DNA of 64,000 bases. Origin: Nocardioides guangzhouensis (GTDB lineage Bacteria; Actinomycetota; Actinomycetes; Propionibacteriales; Nocardioidaceae). The notes under the pieces are model-generated. The model did no database searches, had not been told where the DNA came from, and saw only the letters and a list, made by a program, of their open reading frames with translations. This document shows, one piece after another, positions 35,073-45,841 of this stretch. A program made the position numbers and the translations under genes. Positions within the stretch are counted from its first letter, which is position 1, and the number at the start of each line of letters is the position of its first letter. The DNA lies in the NCBI RefSeq assembly GCF_004519545.1, contig NZ_SDKM01000006.1:62001-126000 (forward strand). Direction: 5' to 3'.

Positions 35073-36089
35073 TCAGCCGATCAGCGGGTCGAGGGCGACC
35101 GCGACGAACAGCAGCGAGAGGTAGAGGTTGGAGGAGTGGAAGAGCCGCATCGGCTTGACCACGCTGAGCTCGTTGCTGCCCCTGGCCCGGCCCCACATGC
35201 GGTGCGCCTCGACGAGGAAGAACGCGCCGAGCGCGACCGCGGCGACCGGGTAGAACCATCCGGTGTCGGCGACCGGCCACAGCAGCAGGGAGGTCGCGAC
35301 CATCGCCCAGGAGTAGAGCACCACCTGGCGGCCCACCTCGGAGGCCGAGGCGACCACCGGCAGCATCGGGACGTCGACGTTCGCGTAGTCCTCGCGGTAG
35401 CGGAGCGCGAGCGCCCAGGTGTGCGGCGGGGTCCAGAAGAACACGACGGCGAACAGCACGACCGGCTCCCAGGCCAGCTCGCCGGTGACTGCCGTCCAGC
35501 CGATCAGTGCCGGGAAGCACCCGGCCAGCCCGCCCCACACGATGTTCTGGGTGGTGCGTCGCTTGAGCACCATCGTGTAGACGAGCACGTAGAACGCGTT
35601 GGCCAGCACCGACAGGGCCGCCGACAGCGGGTTGACCCAGACGTAGAGCACCACCGTCGACACCACGCCGAGCACCAGACCGAAGGCCAGCGCCGCCCGC
35701 GGCGACACGATGTGCCGGGGCAGCGCCCGGCGACGGGTGCGCCGCATCTGCTCGTCGATGTCGCGGTCGTAGACGCAGTTGAGCGCCGACGCAGAGCCGG
35801 CCGACAGTGCACCACCGATGACGGTGGCGACCACCAGCCCGAGCGGCGGGACGCCGCGGGCGGCGAAGAACATCACGGGAACCGTGGTGAGCAGCAGCAG
35901 CTCGATCACCCGGGGCTTGGTGAGGCCGACGTACGCCGCGACGACGTCGCGGATGCCCGCCCGGCCCTCGGCCCGCTCGCTGGTCGCACCCTCCACGGGT
36001 CCAGCCTCCCCGACCCGCTCCGGCGACGCGTCCCCGGGGGTGGGTCGACCCCGCAGCTGGGCGGCGGCCGGCTGGCCGGCGTGGGACAC
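35073..36089 (-). CDS. ctaB: Protoheme IX farnesyltransferase CtaB (heme O synthase)
   Basis: 338 residues, nine helices, UbiA family. Adds farnesyl to protoheme. The prenyl-diphosphate motif is [18 protein letters not shown] near residue 103, and the second acidic loop is [15 protein letters not shown]. The first 45 residues are Pro/Glu-rich and variable. GTG at 36087-36089 is the farthest start; a later one is possible. Divergent from tkt by 106 bp. Confidence 0.95.
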   Translation of the reverse strand: MSHAGQPAAAQLRGRPTPGDASPERVGEAGPVEGATSERAEGRAGIRDVVAAYVGLTKPRVIELLLLTTVPVMFFAARGVPPLGLVVATVIGGALSAGSASALNCVYDRDIDEQMRRTRRRALPRHIVSPRAALAFGLVLGVVSTVVLYVWVNPLSAALSVLANAFYVLVYTMVLKRRTTQNIVWGGLAGCFPALIGWTAVTGELAWEPVVLFAVVFFWTPPHTWALALRYREDYANVDVPMLPVVASASEVGRQVVLYSWAMVATSLLLWPVADTGWFYPVAAVALGAFFLVEAHRMWGRARGSNELSVVKPMRLFHSSNLYLSLLFVAVALDPLIG

Positions 36090-36195
36090 GGATACCTCGG
36101 GTGGGGTGGGGTACGGGCAGGGTCGAGTCTAACGTCTGGCATGAGTAGGCTCGGCGGTGCCGCCCGTGATTCCCCGCACTGCACAGGAGTGATCC

Positions 36196-38295
36196 GTGAG
36201 CCCCCTCCCCACGTCCCTCGACTGGTCCGACGTCGACGACAAGGCGGTGGACACCGTCCGCGTCCTCGCGATGGACGCCGTGCAGAAGGTGGGCAACGGC
36301 CACCCCGGTACGGCGATGAGCCTCGCGCCCGCGGCGTACCTCCTGTTCCAGAAGGTGATGCGGCACAATCCGGCCGACCCCGACTGGGCCGGCCGCGACC
36401 GGTTCGTGCTCTCGTGCGGGCACTCGAGTCTGACCCTCTACATCCAGCTCTACCTGGGCGGCTGGGGCCTCGAGCTCGACGACCTCAAGGCGCTGCGCAC
36501 GTGGGGCTCCAAGACCCCTGGGCACCCGGAGTACGGCCACACCGCGGGCGTCGAGACCACCACCGGCCCGCTCGGCCAGGGCGTCGCGAACGCGGTGGGC
36601 ATGGCGATGGCGGCCCGACGCGAGCGGGGCCTGCTCGACCCGAACGCCGACGAGGGTGCCTCGCCGTTCGACCACCACGTCTACGCCTTCTGCTCCGACG
36701 GCGACATCGAGGAGGGCGTCAGCGGCGAGGCCTCCTCGCTGGCCGGCACCCAGAAGCTCGGCAACCTCACCGTGATCTACGACGACAACAAGATCTCGAT
36801 CGAGGACGACACCAACATCGCGCTGTCCGAGGACACCGCGGCCCGCTACGAGGCCTACGGCTGGCACGTGCAGACCGTCGACTGGACGCACGGCGGCCGC
36901 GGCTACCGGGAGGACCTGTCCGCGCTGTACGACGCGATCCGCCAGGCCGAGCAGGTCACCGACCGGCCCAGCTTCATCGTGCTCCGGACGATCATCGCCT
37001 GGCCCGCGCCGAACGCGCAGGGCACCGGCAAGGCGCACGGCTCGGCGCTCGGCGAGGCCGAGGTGCGCGCCACCAAGGAGGTCCTCGGGTTCGACCCCGA
37101 GCAGACCTTCGAGGTCACGGCCGAGGTCATCGAGCACACCCGCGGCGCTGTCGAGCGCGGCAAGCAGGCACAGGCGGAGTGGGACAAGGCCTTCCAGCAC
37201 TGGACCACCAAGCCGTCGGCCGACCTCGCGCTCTACGAGCGGATGCGCACCCGCACTCTCCCCGAGGGCTGGGCCGACGACCTGCCGACGTTCGACGCCG
37301 ACCCCAAGGGCATCGCCACCCGCAAGGCGTCCGGCGCGGTCATCAACGCGCTGGCCCCGCGCATCCCCGAGCTGTGGGGCGGCTCCGCCGACCTCGCCGA
37401 GTCCAACAACACCACGATCGAGGGTGCGCTCTCGTTCATCCCGAAGGACCGCTCGAGCAAGATGTTCGAGGGCGACCCGTACGCCGGACGCGTGCTGCAC
37501 TTCGGCATCCGCGAGCACGCCATGGGCGCGATCATGAACGGCATCGCCGTCCACGGAGGCACCCGTGTCTTCGGCGGCACCTTCCTCACCTTCTCCGACT
37601 ACATGCGCCCCTCGGTGCGCCTGGCGTCGATCATGCAGCTGCCGGTGACCTACGTCTGGACGCACGACTCGATCGGCCTCGGCGAGGACGGCCCGACCCA
37701 CCAGCCGATCGAGCACCTCGCCGCGCTGCGCGCCATCCCCGGCCTCGACGTCGTACGCCCGGCGGACGCCAACGAGACCGCCGCCGCCTGGCGGACGATC
37801 CTCGAGCACACCGACCGCCCGGCCGGCCTGTGCCTGACCCGGCAGAACGTCCCGACGTTCCCCCGCGGCACCGACGGCTTCAGCGACACCTCCAACGTCC
37901 ACCGCGGCGGCTACGTCCTCCTCGACACCGACGGCGTGCCCGACGTGGTGCTGATCGGTACCGGCTCCGAGGTCCAGCTCGCGGTCGAGGCGCGCGCGCT
38001 GCTCGCCGAGAAGGGCGTCGCCGCCCGGGTCGTCTCGATGCCGTGCCGCGAGTGGTTCGACGCGCAGGAGGAGTCCTACCGCGAGACCGTGATCCCGCCG
38101 ATCGTGAAGGCCCGGGTGTCGGTCGAGGCCGGCATCGCGATGGGCTGGCGCGAGGTGGTCGGCGACCACGGCCGCATCGTCTCCATCGATCAGTACGGCG
38201 CGAGCGCCGACTTCGCCCGCATCTACGCCGAGTACGGCGTGACCGCGGCAGCCGTGGCCGCCGCGGCCGAGGACAGCATCGCCGCCGTCAGCTGA
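36196..38295 (+). CDS. tkt: Transketolase
   Basis: 699-residue thiamine-diphosphate enzyme of the non-oxidative pentose phosphate pathway. Thiamine and substrate sites: [13 protein letters not shown] near residue 35, [20 protein letters not shown] near 166 with the metal site, and the central [18 protein letters not shown]. Starts at GTG 36196 after an AGGAG. First gene of the tkt-tal-pgi-zwf-opcA-pgl operon. Confidence 0.97.
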   Translation: MSPLPTSLDWSDVDDKAVDTVRVLAMDAVQKVGNGHPGTAMSLAPAAYLLFQKVMRHNPADPDWAGRDRFVLSCGHSSLTLYIQLYLGGWGLELDDLKALRTWGSKTPGHPEYGHTAGVETTTGPLGQGVANAVGMAMAARRERGLLDPNADEGASPFDHHVYAFCSDGDIEEGVSGEASSLAGTQKLGNLTVIYDDNKISIEDDTNIALSEDTAARYEAYGWHVQTVDWTHGGRGYREDLSALYDAIRQAEQVTDRPSFIVLRTIIAWPAPNAQGTGKAHGSALGEAEVRATKEVLGFDPEQTFEVTAEVIEHTRGAVERGKQAQAEWDKAFQHWTTKPSADLALYERMRTRTLPEGWADDLPTFDADPKGIATRKASGAVINALAPRIPELWGGSADLAESNNTTIEGALSFIPKDRSSKMFEGDPYAGRVLHFGIREHAMGAIMNGIAVHGGTRVFGGTFLTFSDYMRPSVRLASIMQLPVTYVWTHDSIGLGEDGPTHQPIEHLAALRAIPGLDVVRPADANETAAAWRTILEHTDRPAGLCLTRQNVPTFPRGTDGFSDTSNVHRGGYVLLDTDGVPDVVLIGTGSEVQLAVEARALLAEKGVAARVVSMPCREWFDAQEESYRETVIPPIVKARVSVEAGIAMGWREVVGDHGRIVSIDQYGASADFARIYAEYGVTAAAVAAAAEDSIAAVS

Positions 38296-38321
38296 CGGCG
38301 ACCAACGAAAAGGGAGGTTCC

Positions 38322-39440
38322 ATGTCCGAGCGTCTGAAGGCCCTGTCCGACGCAGGGGTGTCGATCTGGCTCGACGACCTGTCGCGCGAGCGGATCGAGA
38401 CCGGCAACCTGGCCGACCTGATCAAGAACTCCTCCGTGGTCGGCGTGACCACGAACCCGACGATCTTCGCTGCGGCGCTCAAGGAGGGCGAGCGGTACGA
38501 CGCCCAGGTGCGCGAGCTGGTCGCCTCCGGCGCCGACGTGGACAAGACGGTGTTCGCGCTGACCACGACCGACGTACGCGACGCCTGCGACGTGCTCGCC
38601 GACACCGCGGCGGCCACCGGCGGCACCGACGGCCGGGTCTCGATCGAGGTGGCGCCGGACCTGGCGTTCGACACCGACGAGACCCTCGCGTCGGCCCGCA
38701 CGCTGTGGGCCGAGGTCGGGCGCGACAACCTGTTCATCAAGATCCCCGCCACCACCGAGGGCGGCCCGGCGATCACCGACGCGCTCGGTGACGGGATCAG
38801 CGTCAACGTCACGCTGATCTTCGGGCTCGACCGCTACCGCTCGGTCATGGAGGCCTACGTCGCGGGGCTGGAGAAGGCGCACGCGGCCGGCCGCGACCTG
38901 TCGAAGATCCACTCGGTGGCGTCGTTCTTCGTCAGCCGGGTCGACACCGAGATCGACAAGCGGCTCGAGGCGATCGGCTCCGACGACGCGCTGGCGCTCC
39001 GCGGCCTGGCCGGTGTGGCCAACGCGCGGCTCGCGTACCGGGCGTACCAGGAGTTCTTCAGCGGCGACCGCTGGCAGGCGCTGGCCGATGCCGGCGCCAA
39101 CACGCAGCGCCCGCTGTGGGCGTCGACGGGCGTGAAGAACCCCGACTACCGCGACACGATGTACGTCGCCGACCTGGTCGTGTCCAACACCGTGAACACG
39201 ATGCCGGAGAAGACCCTGCAGGCGTTCGCCGACCACGGCGAGGTGGACTCGGGCGACCAGGTCACCACGAAGTACGACGACGCGCAGTCCGTGATGGACC
39301 GGCTCGCGGCGGTCGGCATCGACTATGACGACGTGATCGCGACCCTGGAGAAGGAGGGCGTCGACAAGTTCGTCACCTCGTGGCACGAGCTCCTCGACAC
39401 GGTCGAGGAGCAGCTCGAGGCAGCCCAGAGCGCGCGGTGA
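38322..39440 (+). CDS. tal: Transaldolase
   Basis: 372 residues, TalB-like. The Schiff-base lysine is in [13 protein letters not shown], with [10 protein letters not shown] near the N-terminus and [15 protein letters not shown] toward the C-terminus, all conserved in actinobacterial transaldolases. GGGAGG precedes the ATG 38322. Its stop overlaps the GTG of pgi. Confidence 0.97.
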   Translation: MSERLKALSDAGVSIWLDDLSRERIETGNLADLIKNSSVVGVTTNPTIFAAALKEGERYDAQVRELVASGADVDKTVFALTTTDVRDACDVLADTAAATGGTDGRVSIEVAPDLAFDTDETLASARTLWAEVGRDNLFIKIPATTEGGPAITDALGDGISVNVTLIFGLDRYRSVMEAYVAGLEKAHAAGRDLSKIHSVASFFVSRVDTEIDKRLEAIGSDDALALRGLAGVANARLAYRAYQEFFSGDRWQALADAGANTQRPLWASTGVKNPDYRDTMYVADLVVSNTVNTMPEKTLQAFADHGEVDSGDQVTTKYDDAQSVMDRLAAVGIDYDDVIATLEKEGVDKFVTSWHELLDTVEEQLEAAQSAR

Positions 39441-41107
39441 GCGAGCCGCCGGTCGACCCGACGACGACGGAGGCGTGGGCCCGGCTGGCCGCGCTCGCCG
39501 ACGGCTTCGTCCCCGACCTCCGGTCGTGGTTCGCCGACGACCCCGGCCGGGTCGACCGGCTGACGTTCACCGCCGGTGACCTCCACGTCGACCTGTCCAA
39601 GAACCTCCTCGGCGAGCAGGTGCTGGACGCGCTGCTCGCGCTCGGCGAGGAGGTCGGGCTGGCCGCGCGGCGGGACGCGATGTTCGCCGGCGAGCACATC
39701 AACGTCACCGAGGACCGCGCGGTGCTGCACACGGCACTGCGCCGGCCCGCGGGCGAGCCGCTCGAGGTCGACGGCCAGGACGTCGACGCCGACGTCCACG
39801 AGGTGCTGCGCCGGGTCTACGACTTCGCGGACCGGGTCCGCTCCGGGGCCTGGACCGGGGTCACCGGTCAGCGCATCCGGACGGTGGTCAACATCGGCAT
39901 CGGCGGGTCCGACCTCGGTCCGGTGATGGCCTACGAGGCGCTCGCGCCGTACCGCCAGGACGGCCTGCAGTGCCGGTTCATCAGCAACATCGACCCCACC
40001 GACGCCGCGCAGAAGCTGGCCGGGCTGGACCCAGCGACGACGCTGTTCATCGTGTCCAGCAAGACCTTCGGCACCCTGGAGACCCTGACCAACGCGCGGC
40101 TGTGCAAGGCGTGGCTGCTGGACGGGCTGCGTGCGGCCGGAGCGATCGGGGACGACGACGCGGACGCCGTCGCCCGGCACTTCGTAGCCGTCTCGACCGC
40201 CCTCGACAAGGTGGCGGCATTCGGGATCGACCCGGCCAACGCCTTCGGGTTCTGGGACTGGGTCGGCGGGCGCTACTCCGTGGACTCCGCGATCGGCACC
40301 TCGCTGGTGGTCGCGATCGGCCCCGAGCGGTTCGCCGAACTGCTGGCCGGCATGCACGCGATCGACGAGCACGTCCGGACCGCCGACCCCGCCGCGAACG
40401 TGCCGGCGCTGATGGGCCTGCTCAACGTCTGGTACGTCAACTTCCTCGGCGCGCAGACCCACGCGGTGCTGCCCTACGCCCAGCTGCTGCACCGGTTCCC
40501 GGCGTACCTCCAGCAACTGACCATGGAGTCCAACGGCAAGGGCGTGCGCTGGGACGGCACGCCGGTCACCACGGAGACCGGCGAGGTGTTCTGGGGCGAG
40601 CCCGGCACCAACGGCCAGCACGCGTTCTTCCAGCTCCTCCACCAGGGCACCCTGCTGGTGCCGGCCGACTTCATCGCGGTCGCCGACCCGGCGTACCCCC
40701 TGACGGACGGCGACACCGACGTGCACGGGCTGTTCCTCGCGAACTTCTTCGCGCAGACCAAGGCACTGGCGTTCGGCAAGACCGCCGACGAGGTGCGCGC
40801 CGAGGGCACCGCCGAGGCGATCGTGCCGGCCCGGGTCTTCGAGGGGAACCGGCCGACCACGTCGATCATGGCGCCGGCGCTCACGCCCTCGGTGCTCGGC
40901 CAGCTGATCGCGCTCTACGAGCACATCACGTTCACCCAGGGCGTGGTCTGGGGCATCGACAGCTTCGACCAGTGGGGGGTCGAGCTCGGCAAGCAGCTCG
41001 CCCAGCAGGTCGCGCCGGCCGTCGCCGGCGACGCCGAGGCGTTGGCCGAGCAGGACCCGTCGACCTCCGCCCTCATCTCCTACTACCTCGGGCACCGCGA
41101 CCGATGA
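39437..41107 (+). CDS. pgi: Glucose-6-phosphate isomerase
   Basis: 556 residues. Signature segments are [19 protein letters not shown] near residue 153 and the C-terminal NQ-type motif [11 protein letters not shown] and [16 protein letters not shown]. Starts GTG 39437 within the tal stop. Its place inside the pentose phosphate operon between tal and zwf links glycolysis and the pathway; this is not the M. tuberculosis order. Confidence 0.96.
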   Translation: MSEPPVDPTTTEAWARLAALADGFVPDLRSWFADDPGRVDRLTFTAGDLHVDLSKNLLGEQVLDALLALGEEVGLAARRDAMFAGEHINVTEDRAVLHTALRRPAGEPLEVDGQDVDADVHEVLRRVYDFADRVRSGAWTGVTGQRIRTVVNIGIGGSDLGPVMAYEALAPYRQDGLQCRFISNIDPTDAAQKLAGLDPATTLFIVSSKTFGTLETLTNARLCKAWLLDGLRAAGAIGDDDADAVARHFVAVSTALDKVAAFGIDPANAFGFWDWVGGRYSVDSAIGTSLVVAIGPERFAELLAGMHAIDEHVRTADPAANVPALMGLLNVWYVNFLGAQTHAVLPYAQLLHRFPAYLQQLTMESNGKGVRWDGTPVTTETGEVFWGEPGTNGQHAFFQLLHQGTLLVPADFIAVADPAYPLTDGDTDVHGLFLANFFAQTKALAFGKTADEVRAEGTAEAIVPARVFEGNRPTTSIMAPALTPSVLGQLIALYEHITFTQGVVWGIDSFDQWGVELGKQLAQQVAPAVAGDAEALAEQDPSTSALISYYLGHRDR

Positions 41108-42633
41108 CGGATGCCGCGCCCAACCCCCTGCGCGACCCCCGCGACCGACGGCTTCCCCGCATCGCCGGACCGTGCGGGCTGGTGCTGTTCGGGGTCACCG
41201 GCGACCTGTCCACCAAGAAGGTCATGCCGGCGATCTACGACCTCGCGAACCGCGGTCTGCTGCCGCCCGGGTTCAGCCTGGTCGGGTTCGCGCGACGGGA
41301 CTGGGCCAACCAGGACTTCGCCCAGATCGTGCACGACGCGGTCAAGCGGCACGCCCGCACCGAGTTCCGCGAGGAGGTGTGGAAGCAGCTCGCCGAGGGC
41401 ATCCGGTTCGTCCCCGGCGACTTCGCCGACGACGTCGCGTTCGCGAAGCTGCGCCGGACCATCGAGGAGCTCGACCAGGAGCGCGGCACAGCCGGCAACC
41501 ACGCGTTCTACCTCTCCATCCCGCCGAAGTTCTTCGGCGACGTGGTCGGCCAGCTCAAGGAGCACGGGCTGACCGAGCGCGACGAGGGCTCGTGGCGTCG
41601 GGTGGTCGTCGAGAAGCCGTTCGGCCACGACCTCGCCTCCGCGCGCGAGCTCAACGCCGTTCTCGCCGACGTGTTCCCGACCGGATCGGTGTTCCGGATC
41701 GACCACTACCTCGGCAAGGAGACCGTCCAGAACATCCTGGCGATGCGGTTCGCCAACGAGCTGTTCGAGCCGATCTGGAACGCCAACTACGTCGACCACG
41801 TGCAGATCACGATGGCCGAGGACATCGGGATCGGCGGCCGCGCGGGCTACTACGACGGCATCGGCGCAGCCCGCGACGTGATCCAGAACCACCTCCTGCA
41901 GCTGCTCGCGCTGGTGGCGATGGAGGAGCCCACGTCGTTCGCCGCGGACTCGCTGCGGATCGAGAAGCAGAAGGTGCTCGAGTCCGTGGTCCTCCCCCGG
42001 CGGCTCGACCTCAGCACCGCGCGCGGCCAGTACGCCGCGGGCTGGGCCGGCGGGGAGAAGGTGCGCGGCTTCCTCGAGGAGGACGGCGTCAAGAAGTCCT
42101 CCACGACCGAGACGTACGCCGCGGTGAAGCTGCTCGTGGACACCCGCCGCTGGGCCGGGGTGCCTTTCTACCTCCGCACCGGCAAGCGGCTCGGCCGGCG
42201 GGTCACCGAGGTCGCGGTCGTCTTCAAGCGGGCTCCGCACCTGCCGTTCGGGCCGACCGCCACCGAGGAGCTCACCCACAACGCGCTGGTGATCCGGGTG
42301 CAGCCCGACGAGGGGATGACGCTGCGGTTCGGGTCCAAGGTGCCCGGAACGCAGATGGAGATCCGCGACGTGACCATGGACTTCGCGTACGGCGGCTCGT
42401 TCACCGAGGCGTCGCCGGAGGCCTACGAGCGGCTGATCCTCGACGTGCTGCTCGGGGACCCGCCGCTGTTCCCGCGGCACGAGGAGGTCGAGCTGTCCTG
42501 GAAGATCCTCGACCCGATCATGGAGCACTGGGCCGGGCAGGGCCGTCCCGAGCAGTACGAGCCCGGGATGTGGGGCCCGTCCACCGCCGACGAGATGCTG
42601 GCCCGCGACGGGCGCACGTGGAGGCGGCCATGA
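41104..42633 (+). CDS. zwf: Glucose-6-phosphate dehydrogenase
   Basis: 509 residues, first enzyme of the oxidative pentose phosphate pathway. Nucleotide motif [18 protein letters not shown] near residue 30, substrate motif [15 protein letters not shown] near 198, and EKPFGHD. Begins ATG 41104 overlapping pgi. Followed by opcA. Confidence 0.97.
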   Translation: MTDAAPNPLRDPRDRRLPRIAGPCGLVLFGVTGDLSTKKVMPAIYDLANRGLLPPGFSLVGFARRDWANQDFAQIVHDAVKRHARTEFREEVWKQLAEGIRFVPGDFADDVAFAKLRRTIEELDQERGTAGNHAFYLSIPPKFFGDVVGQLKEHGLTERDEGSWRRVVVEKPFGHDLASARELNAVLADVFPTGSVFRIDHYLGKETVQNILAMRFANELFEPIWNANYVDHVQITMAEDIGIGGRAGYYDGIGAARDVIQNHLLQLLALVAMEEPTSFAADSLRIEKQKVLESVVLPRRLDLSTARGQYAAGWAGGEKVRGFLEEDGVKKSSTTETYAAVKLLVDTRRWAGVPFYLRTGKRLGRRVTEVAVVFKRAPHLPFGPTATEELTHNALVIRVQPDEGMTLRFGSKVPGTQMEIRDVTMDFAYGGSFTEASPEAYERLILDVLLGDPPLFPRHEEVELSWKILDPIMEHWAGQGRPEQYEPGMWGPSTADEMLARDGRTWRRP

Positions 42634-42649
42634 CCGCGGAGGTGCTCGC

Positions 42650-43621
42650 GTGATCGAGCTTCTCGACACCACCGCCGCCGGCATCGCCGCCGCGCTGGTC
42701 AAGGCCCGAACCAGCGCCGGCTCGCCGGTGATGGGCATGGTGCTGACCCTGGTCATCGTGGTCGACGAGGACGAGGCGGAGGCCGCGATGGACGCGGCCA
42801 AGGCCGCCTCGCACGAGCACCCCGCGCGGGTGCTCGGCGTGATCCTCGGCGACGGCCGCGGCACCGGACGGGTCGACGCCCAGGTCGCGACCGGTCAGGG
42901 CTGGTCCGGCGAGACCGCGATGATCCGCATGCGCGGCGAGGTCTGCCGGCACGCCGAGTCCGTGGTGCTGCCGCTGCTGCTGCCCGACGCCCCGGTCGCG
43001 GTCTGGTGGCCGTGCGACCCGCCGGACGACCCCGCCACCGACCCGCTCGGCGCCCTGGGCCAGCGGCGAATCACCGACGCCGCGGCCGCGACCCGGGCCC
43101 GCACGAAGGCGATGGAGATCCAGTGCGCGTCGTACGCCCGCGGCAACACCGACCTCGCCTGGACCCGGCTCACCCGCTGGCGCGCGCTGCTCGCAGCGGC
43201 GCTCGACCAACACCCGCTCAAGGTGCGACGCGCCTCCGTCGAGGCCGAGCGGATCAGCCCGAGCGCCGACCTGCTGGTGGCCTGGCTGCAGGACCGGCTC
43301 AAGGTGCCGGTGGAACGCCGGAGCTCCGAAGGGCCCGGCATCACCGAGGTGGTGCTGGAGACCGGTGAGGGCGACATCCGCATCGCTCGACCGTCCGGCG
43401 GCCTGGCGACCTTCACCTCCCCCGGCCAGCCGGACCGGCCGGTGGCGCTGCCGCGACGGGCGATCCCGGAGCTGCTCGCCGAGGAGCTGCGCCGGCTCGA
43501 CGAGGACGAGGTCTACGCGGCCACCGCGCGCCGGCTGGCCGGTCGTGGCGCGACGAAGCGGGCCCAGCGGCGCTCGACCGGGCGCCGTACCACCCGACGT
43601 ACGGGAGGGAAGACGTCGTGA
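42650..43621 (+). CDS. opcA: OpcA, glucose-6-phosphate dehydrogenase assembly/activity protein
   Basis: 323 residues, needed for full G6PDH activity in actinobacteria. Recognised by the opening MIELLDTTAAGIAAALVKAR, WWPCDPPDDPATDPLG and the C-terminal Arg/Thr-rich tail. The GTG start at 42650 has GGAGG upstream; the 16-bp gap after zwf contains a 7-codon frame beginning at 42630 in the zwf stop. Overlaps pgl. Confidence 0.94.
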   Translation: MIELLDTTAAGIAAALVKARTSAGSPVMGMVLTLVIVVDEDEAEAAMDAAKAASHEHPARVLGVILGDGRGTGRVDAQVATGQGWSGETAMIRMRGEVCRHAESVVLPLLLPDAPVAVWWPCDPPDDPATDPLGALGQRRITDAAAATRARTKAMEIQCASYARGNTDLAWTRLTRWRALLAAALDQHPLKVRRASVEAERISPSADLLVAWLQDRLKVPVERRSSEGPGITEVVLETGEGDIRIARPSGGLATFTSPGQPDRPVALPRRAIPELLAEELRRLDEDEVYAATARRLAGRGATKRAQRRSTGRRTTRRTGGKTS

Positions 43622-44343
43622 GCGACCCCACCATCCAGCGGCACGACACGGCCGAGGAGCTCGCCGAGTCCGTCGCCGCCGCCCTGCTGCAACGGCTCGA
43701 GCGGGCGCAGGCCGCCGGGGAGGTCCCGCAGATCGGGCTGACCGGCGGCACCATCGCCGACCACGTGCATCAGGCAATTGCCCGGCTCTCCCCCGGCTCC
43801 TCGGTCGACTGGTCGCGGGTCGTGGTCTGGTGGGGCGACGAGCGGTTCGTCGCGCCGGACTCCCCGGACCGCAACGCCAGTCAGGCGCGTGCGGCGTTCC
43901 TCGACGACGTCGGCGTCGACCCGGCCAACGTGCACGAGATGCCGTCGACGGCCGACTCCGCCTCCGTGGACGACGGCGCGGAGGCGTACTCGCACACGAT
44001 GCGCGAGCACGGCGCCGGCGCGTTCGAGGTGCTGATGCTCGGCGTCGGCCCCGACGGCCACATCGCCTCCCTCTTCCCCGGCGACGCGGCGCTCGACGTC
44101 GACGACCGGATCGCGGTCGGCATCACCGACTCCCCCAAGCCGCCGCCGGAGCGGGTGACGCTCACGTTCGCCGCGCTCAACCACGCGAAGGCCGTCTGGT
44201 TCCTGGTCTCCGGCGACGGCAAGGCCGAGGCCGTCGCCCAGGCCCTTGGGGGTGCCGACGTGCACGAGATCCCCGCCACCGGCGTGGTCGGCGAGGACGA
44301 GACCGTCTGGTTCCTGGACGAGGCCGCCGCTTCCCGCCTCTGA
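43618..44343 (+). CDS. pgl: 6-phosphogluconolactonase
   Basis: 241 residues, hydrolyses 6-phosphogluconolactone, the step after G6PDH. Motifs: GLTGGTIADHVHQAI near residue 40, WWGDERFVAPDSPDRN near 71, MLGVGPDGHIASLFPG near 139, and the C-terminal VSGDGKAEAVAQAL. Starts at GTG 43618 in the opcA stop. Last gene of the operon. Confidence 0.96.
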   Translation: MSDPTIQRHDTAEELAESVAAALLQRLERAQAAGEVPQIGLTGGTIADHVHQAIARLSPGSSVDWSRVVVWWGDERFVAPDSPDRNASQARAAFLDDVGVDPANVHEMPSTADSASVDDGAEAYSHTMREHGAGAFEVLMLGVGPDGHIASLFPGDAALDVDDRIAVGITDSPKPPPERVTLTFAALNHAKAVWFLVSGDGKAEAVAQALGGADVHEIPATGVVGEDETVWFLDEAAASRL

Positions 44344-44475
44344 CCCGTCTCCGGCTCGGGACCAGCAGGCCAGACCAGCTCCTTCCCACGAGTCGCGACC
44401 GGTGCCAGACTCCGAATCGCGGGGTGGTGTGACTGCGTGGACGCCGGGCACTCCGCGGACACGGAGGTGAGAGCC

Positions 44476-45834
44476 ATGCACGAGGTGGACCAGACGACCG
44501 AGCAGATGGTGCGCAGCGTCCTTGCGTACGCCGAGAACCGGCTGCGGATGAACCCGGTTCCCCTCGACAAGGGAACCCTCTCCGCAACCGACCTCTACAA
44601 GCGGCTGGACGGCCTGATCAGCGACACACCGCGGCATCCCGACGAAGTGCTCGGCGTCTACGCGTCGGTGATCGCACCGAGTGTGATCTCGGCCGACAGC
44701 CCGCGCTTCCTCGGGTTCATCCCGGGCGCACCGACCAAGGCGAGCCTGCTGTTCGACATGCTCGTGTCGTGCGCCTCGATCCAGGGCATCTCCTGGCTGG
44801 AGGCCTCCGGTGCCATCGCCGCGGAGAACACCGTGCTCCGGATCATCGCGGACGAGGCCGGGCTCCCGGACACGGCCGGTGGCTGCTTCGTCTCGGGCGG
44901 CTCGGCCGGCAACCTCTCCGCGCTCGCGGTCGCCAGGGAGACCGCCAAGAAGGCGCGGAAGGCAGACGAGCCGACGCGGCTGCGCGTCGTCGTCGGCACC
45001 GACGCGCACTCGTCGATCGTGAACACCCTGCGCCTGCTGGAGATGGACGCGCTCGTCGTCGAGACGCCCGACCACCGGCTGACGGCCGAGGCGGTCCAGA
45101 AGGCGGTCGACGCGGAGGACGACCTCAGCGACGTGGCCGCCGTCATCTGCACCTCCGGCACCACCAACGCCGGGATCGTCGACGACCTGGCCGGCGTCGG
45201 CGCGATCGCCCGGGAGCACGGCTGGTGGTTCCACGTCGACGGTGCGTACGGCGGCTCCGGCATCTTCGCCCGCTCGATCCGCTCGAAGTACGACGGCATC
45301 GAGCAGGCGGACTCGTTCATCCTCGATCCGCACAAGTGGCTGTTCACGCCGTTCGACTGCTGCGCCCTGATCTATCGCAACCCCGAGCTCGCCAGGGCCA
45401 CGCACACGCAGGACGCGTCGTACCTCGACGTCATCCACGTGTCCGACGGCGAGTGGAACCCGACCGACTACGCCTACCACCTGACCCGCCGCGCGCGGGG
45501 GCTGCCGCTCTGGTTCTCGCTCGCCGTGCACGGGGTCGACGCCTACCGGGAGGCCATCGAGGTCGCCGTCTCGCTGGCCCGCCAGACCGCCGACCTCGTC
45601 GAGGCCGCGCCCCACCTCGAGCTGATCCGCGAGCCGGACCTGGGGGTGGTCCTGTTCCGCCGGGTCGGCTGGAAGCCGGAGGACTACGACGCCTGGGCGA
45701 ACGAGCTGCACGACGAGGGCGTCGCCTTCATCCCGCCGAGCAAGTGGGAGGGTGAGACCGTCGGCCGCTTCGTCTTCCTCCATCCCGACACGAGCATGGA
45801 CCTGGTCCGCGAGATCCTGGCCCGGACCGAGTGA
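44476..45834 (+). CDS. Group II PLP-dependent amino-acid decarboxylase
   Basis: 452 residues of the DDC/GAD family. PLP sites: SAGNLSALAVARE, HVDGAYGGSGIFA with the Asp that holds the pyridine N, and DPHKWLFTPFDCCALIYRN with the Schiff-base lysine. SDxPRFLGFIPGAPT at the start is typical of the tyrosine/aromatic type. ATG 44476 has ACGGAGGTG upstream; a GTG/ATG frame from 44437 is longer but has no site. Next gene is a second, unrelated PLP decarboxylase 7 bp away. Substrate unknown (aromatic amino acid, diaminobutyrate and others possible). Confidence 0.88.
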   Translation: MHEVDQTTEQMVRSVLAYAENRLRMNPVPLDKGTLSATDLYKRLDGLISDTPRHPDEVLGVYASVIAPSVISADSPRFLGFIPGAPTKASLLFDMLVSCASIQGISWLEASGAIAAENTVLRIIADEAGLPDTAGGCFVSGGSAGNLSALAVARETAKKARKADEPTRLRVVVGTDAHSSIVNTLRLLEMDALVVETPDHRLTAEAVQKAVDAEDDLSDVAAVICTSGTTNAGIVDDLAGVGAIAREHGWWFHVDGAYGGSGIFARSIRSKYDGIEQADSFILDPHKWLFTPFDCCALIYRNPELARATHTQDASYLDVIHVSDGEWNPTDYAYHLTRRARGLPLWFSLAVHGVDAYREAIEVAVSLARQTADLVEAAPHLELIREPDLGVVLFRRVGWKPEDYDAWANELHDEGVAFIPPSKWEGETVGRFVFLHPDTSMDLVREILARTE

Positions 45835-45841
45835 CGCGCCC

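Noticed and set aside
34966..38169. Very long antisense open frame (over 1,000 codons) across ctaB and tkt
   Set aside because: Pure GC-bias shadow: no recognisable domain, and it runs opposite to the well-supported tkt gene.
35061..38300. Long plus-strand open frame in a second frame over ctaB and tkt
   Set aside because: Arg/Gly/Pro/His-rich composition typical of an out-of-frame reading of GC-rich genes; only its tal part (from 38322) is real.
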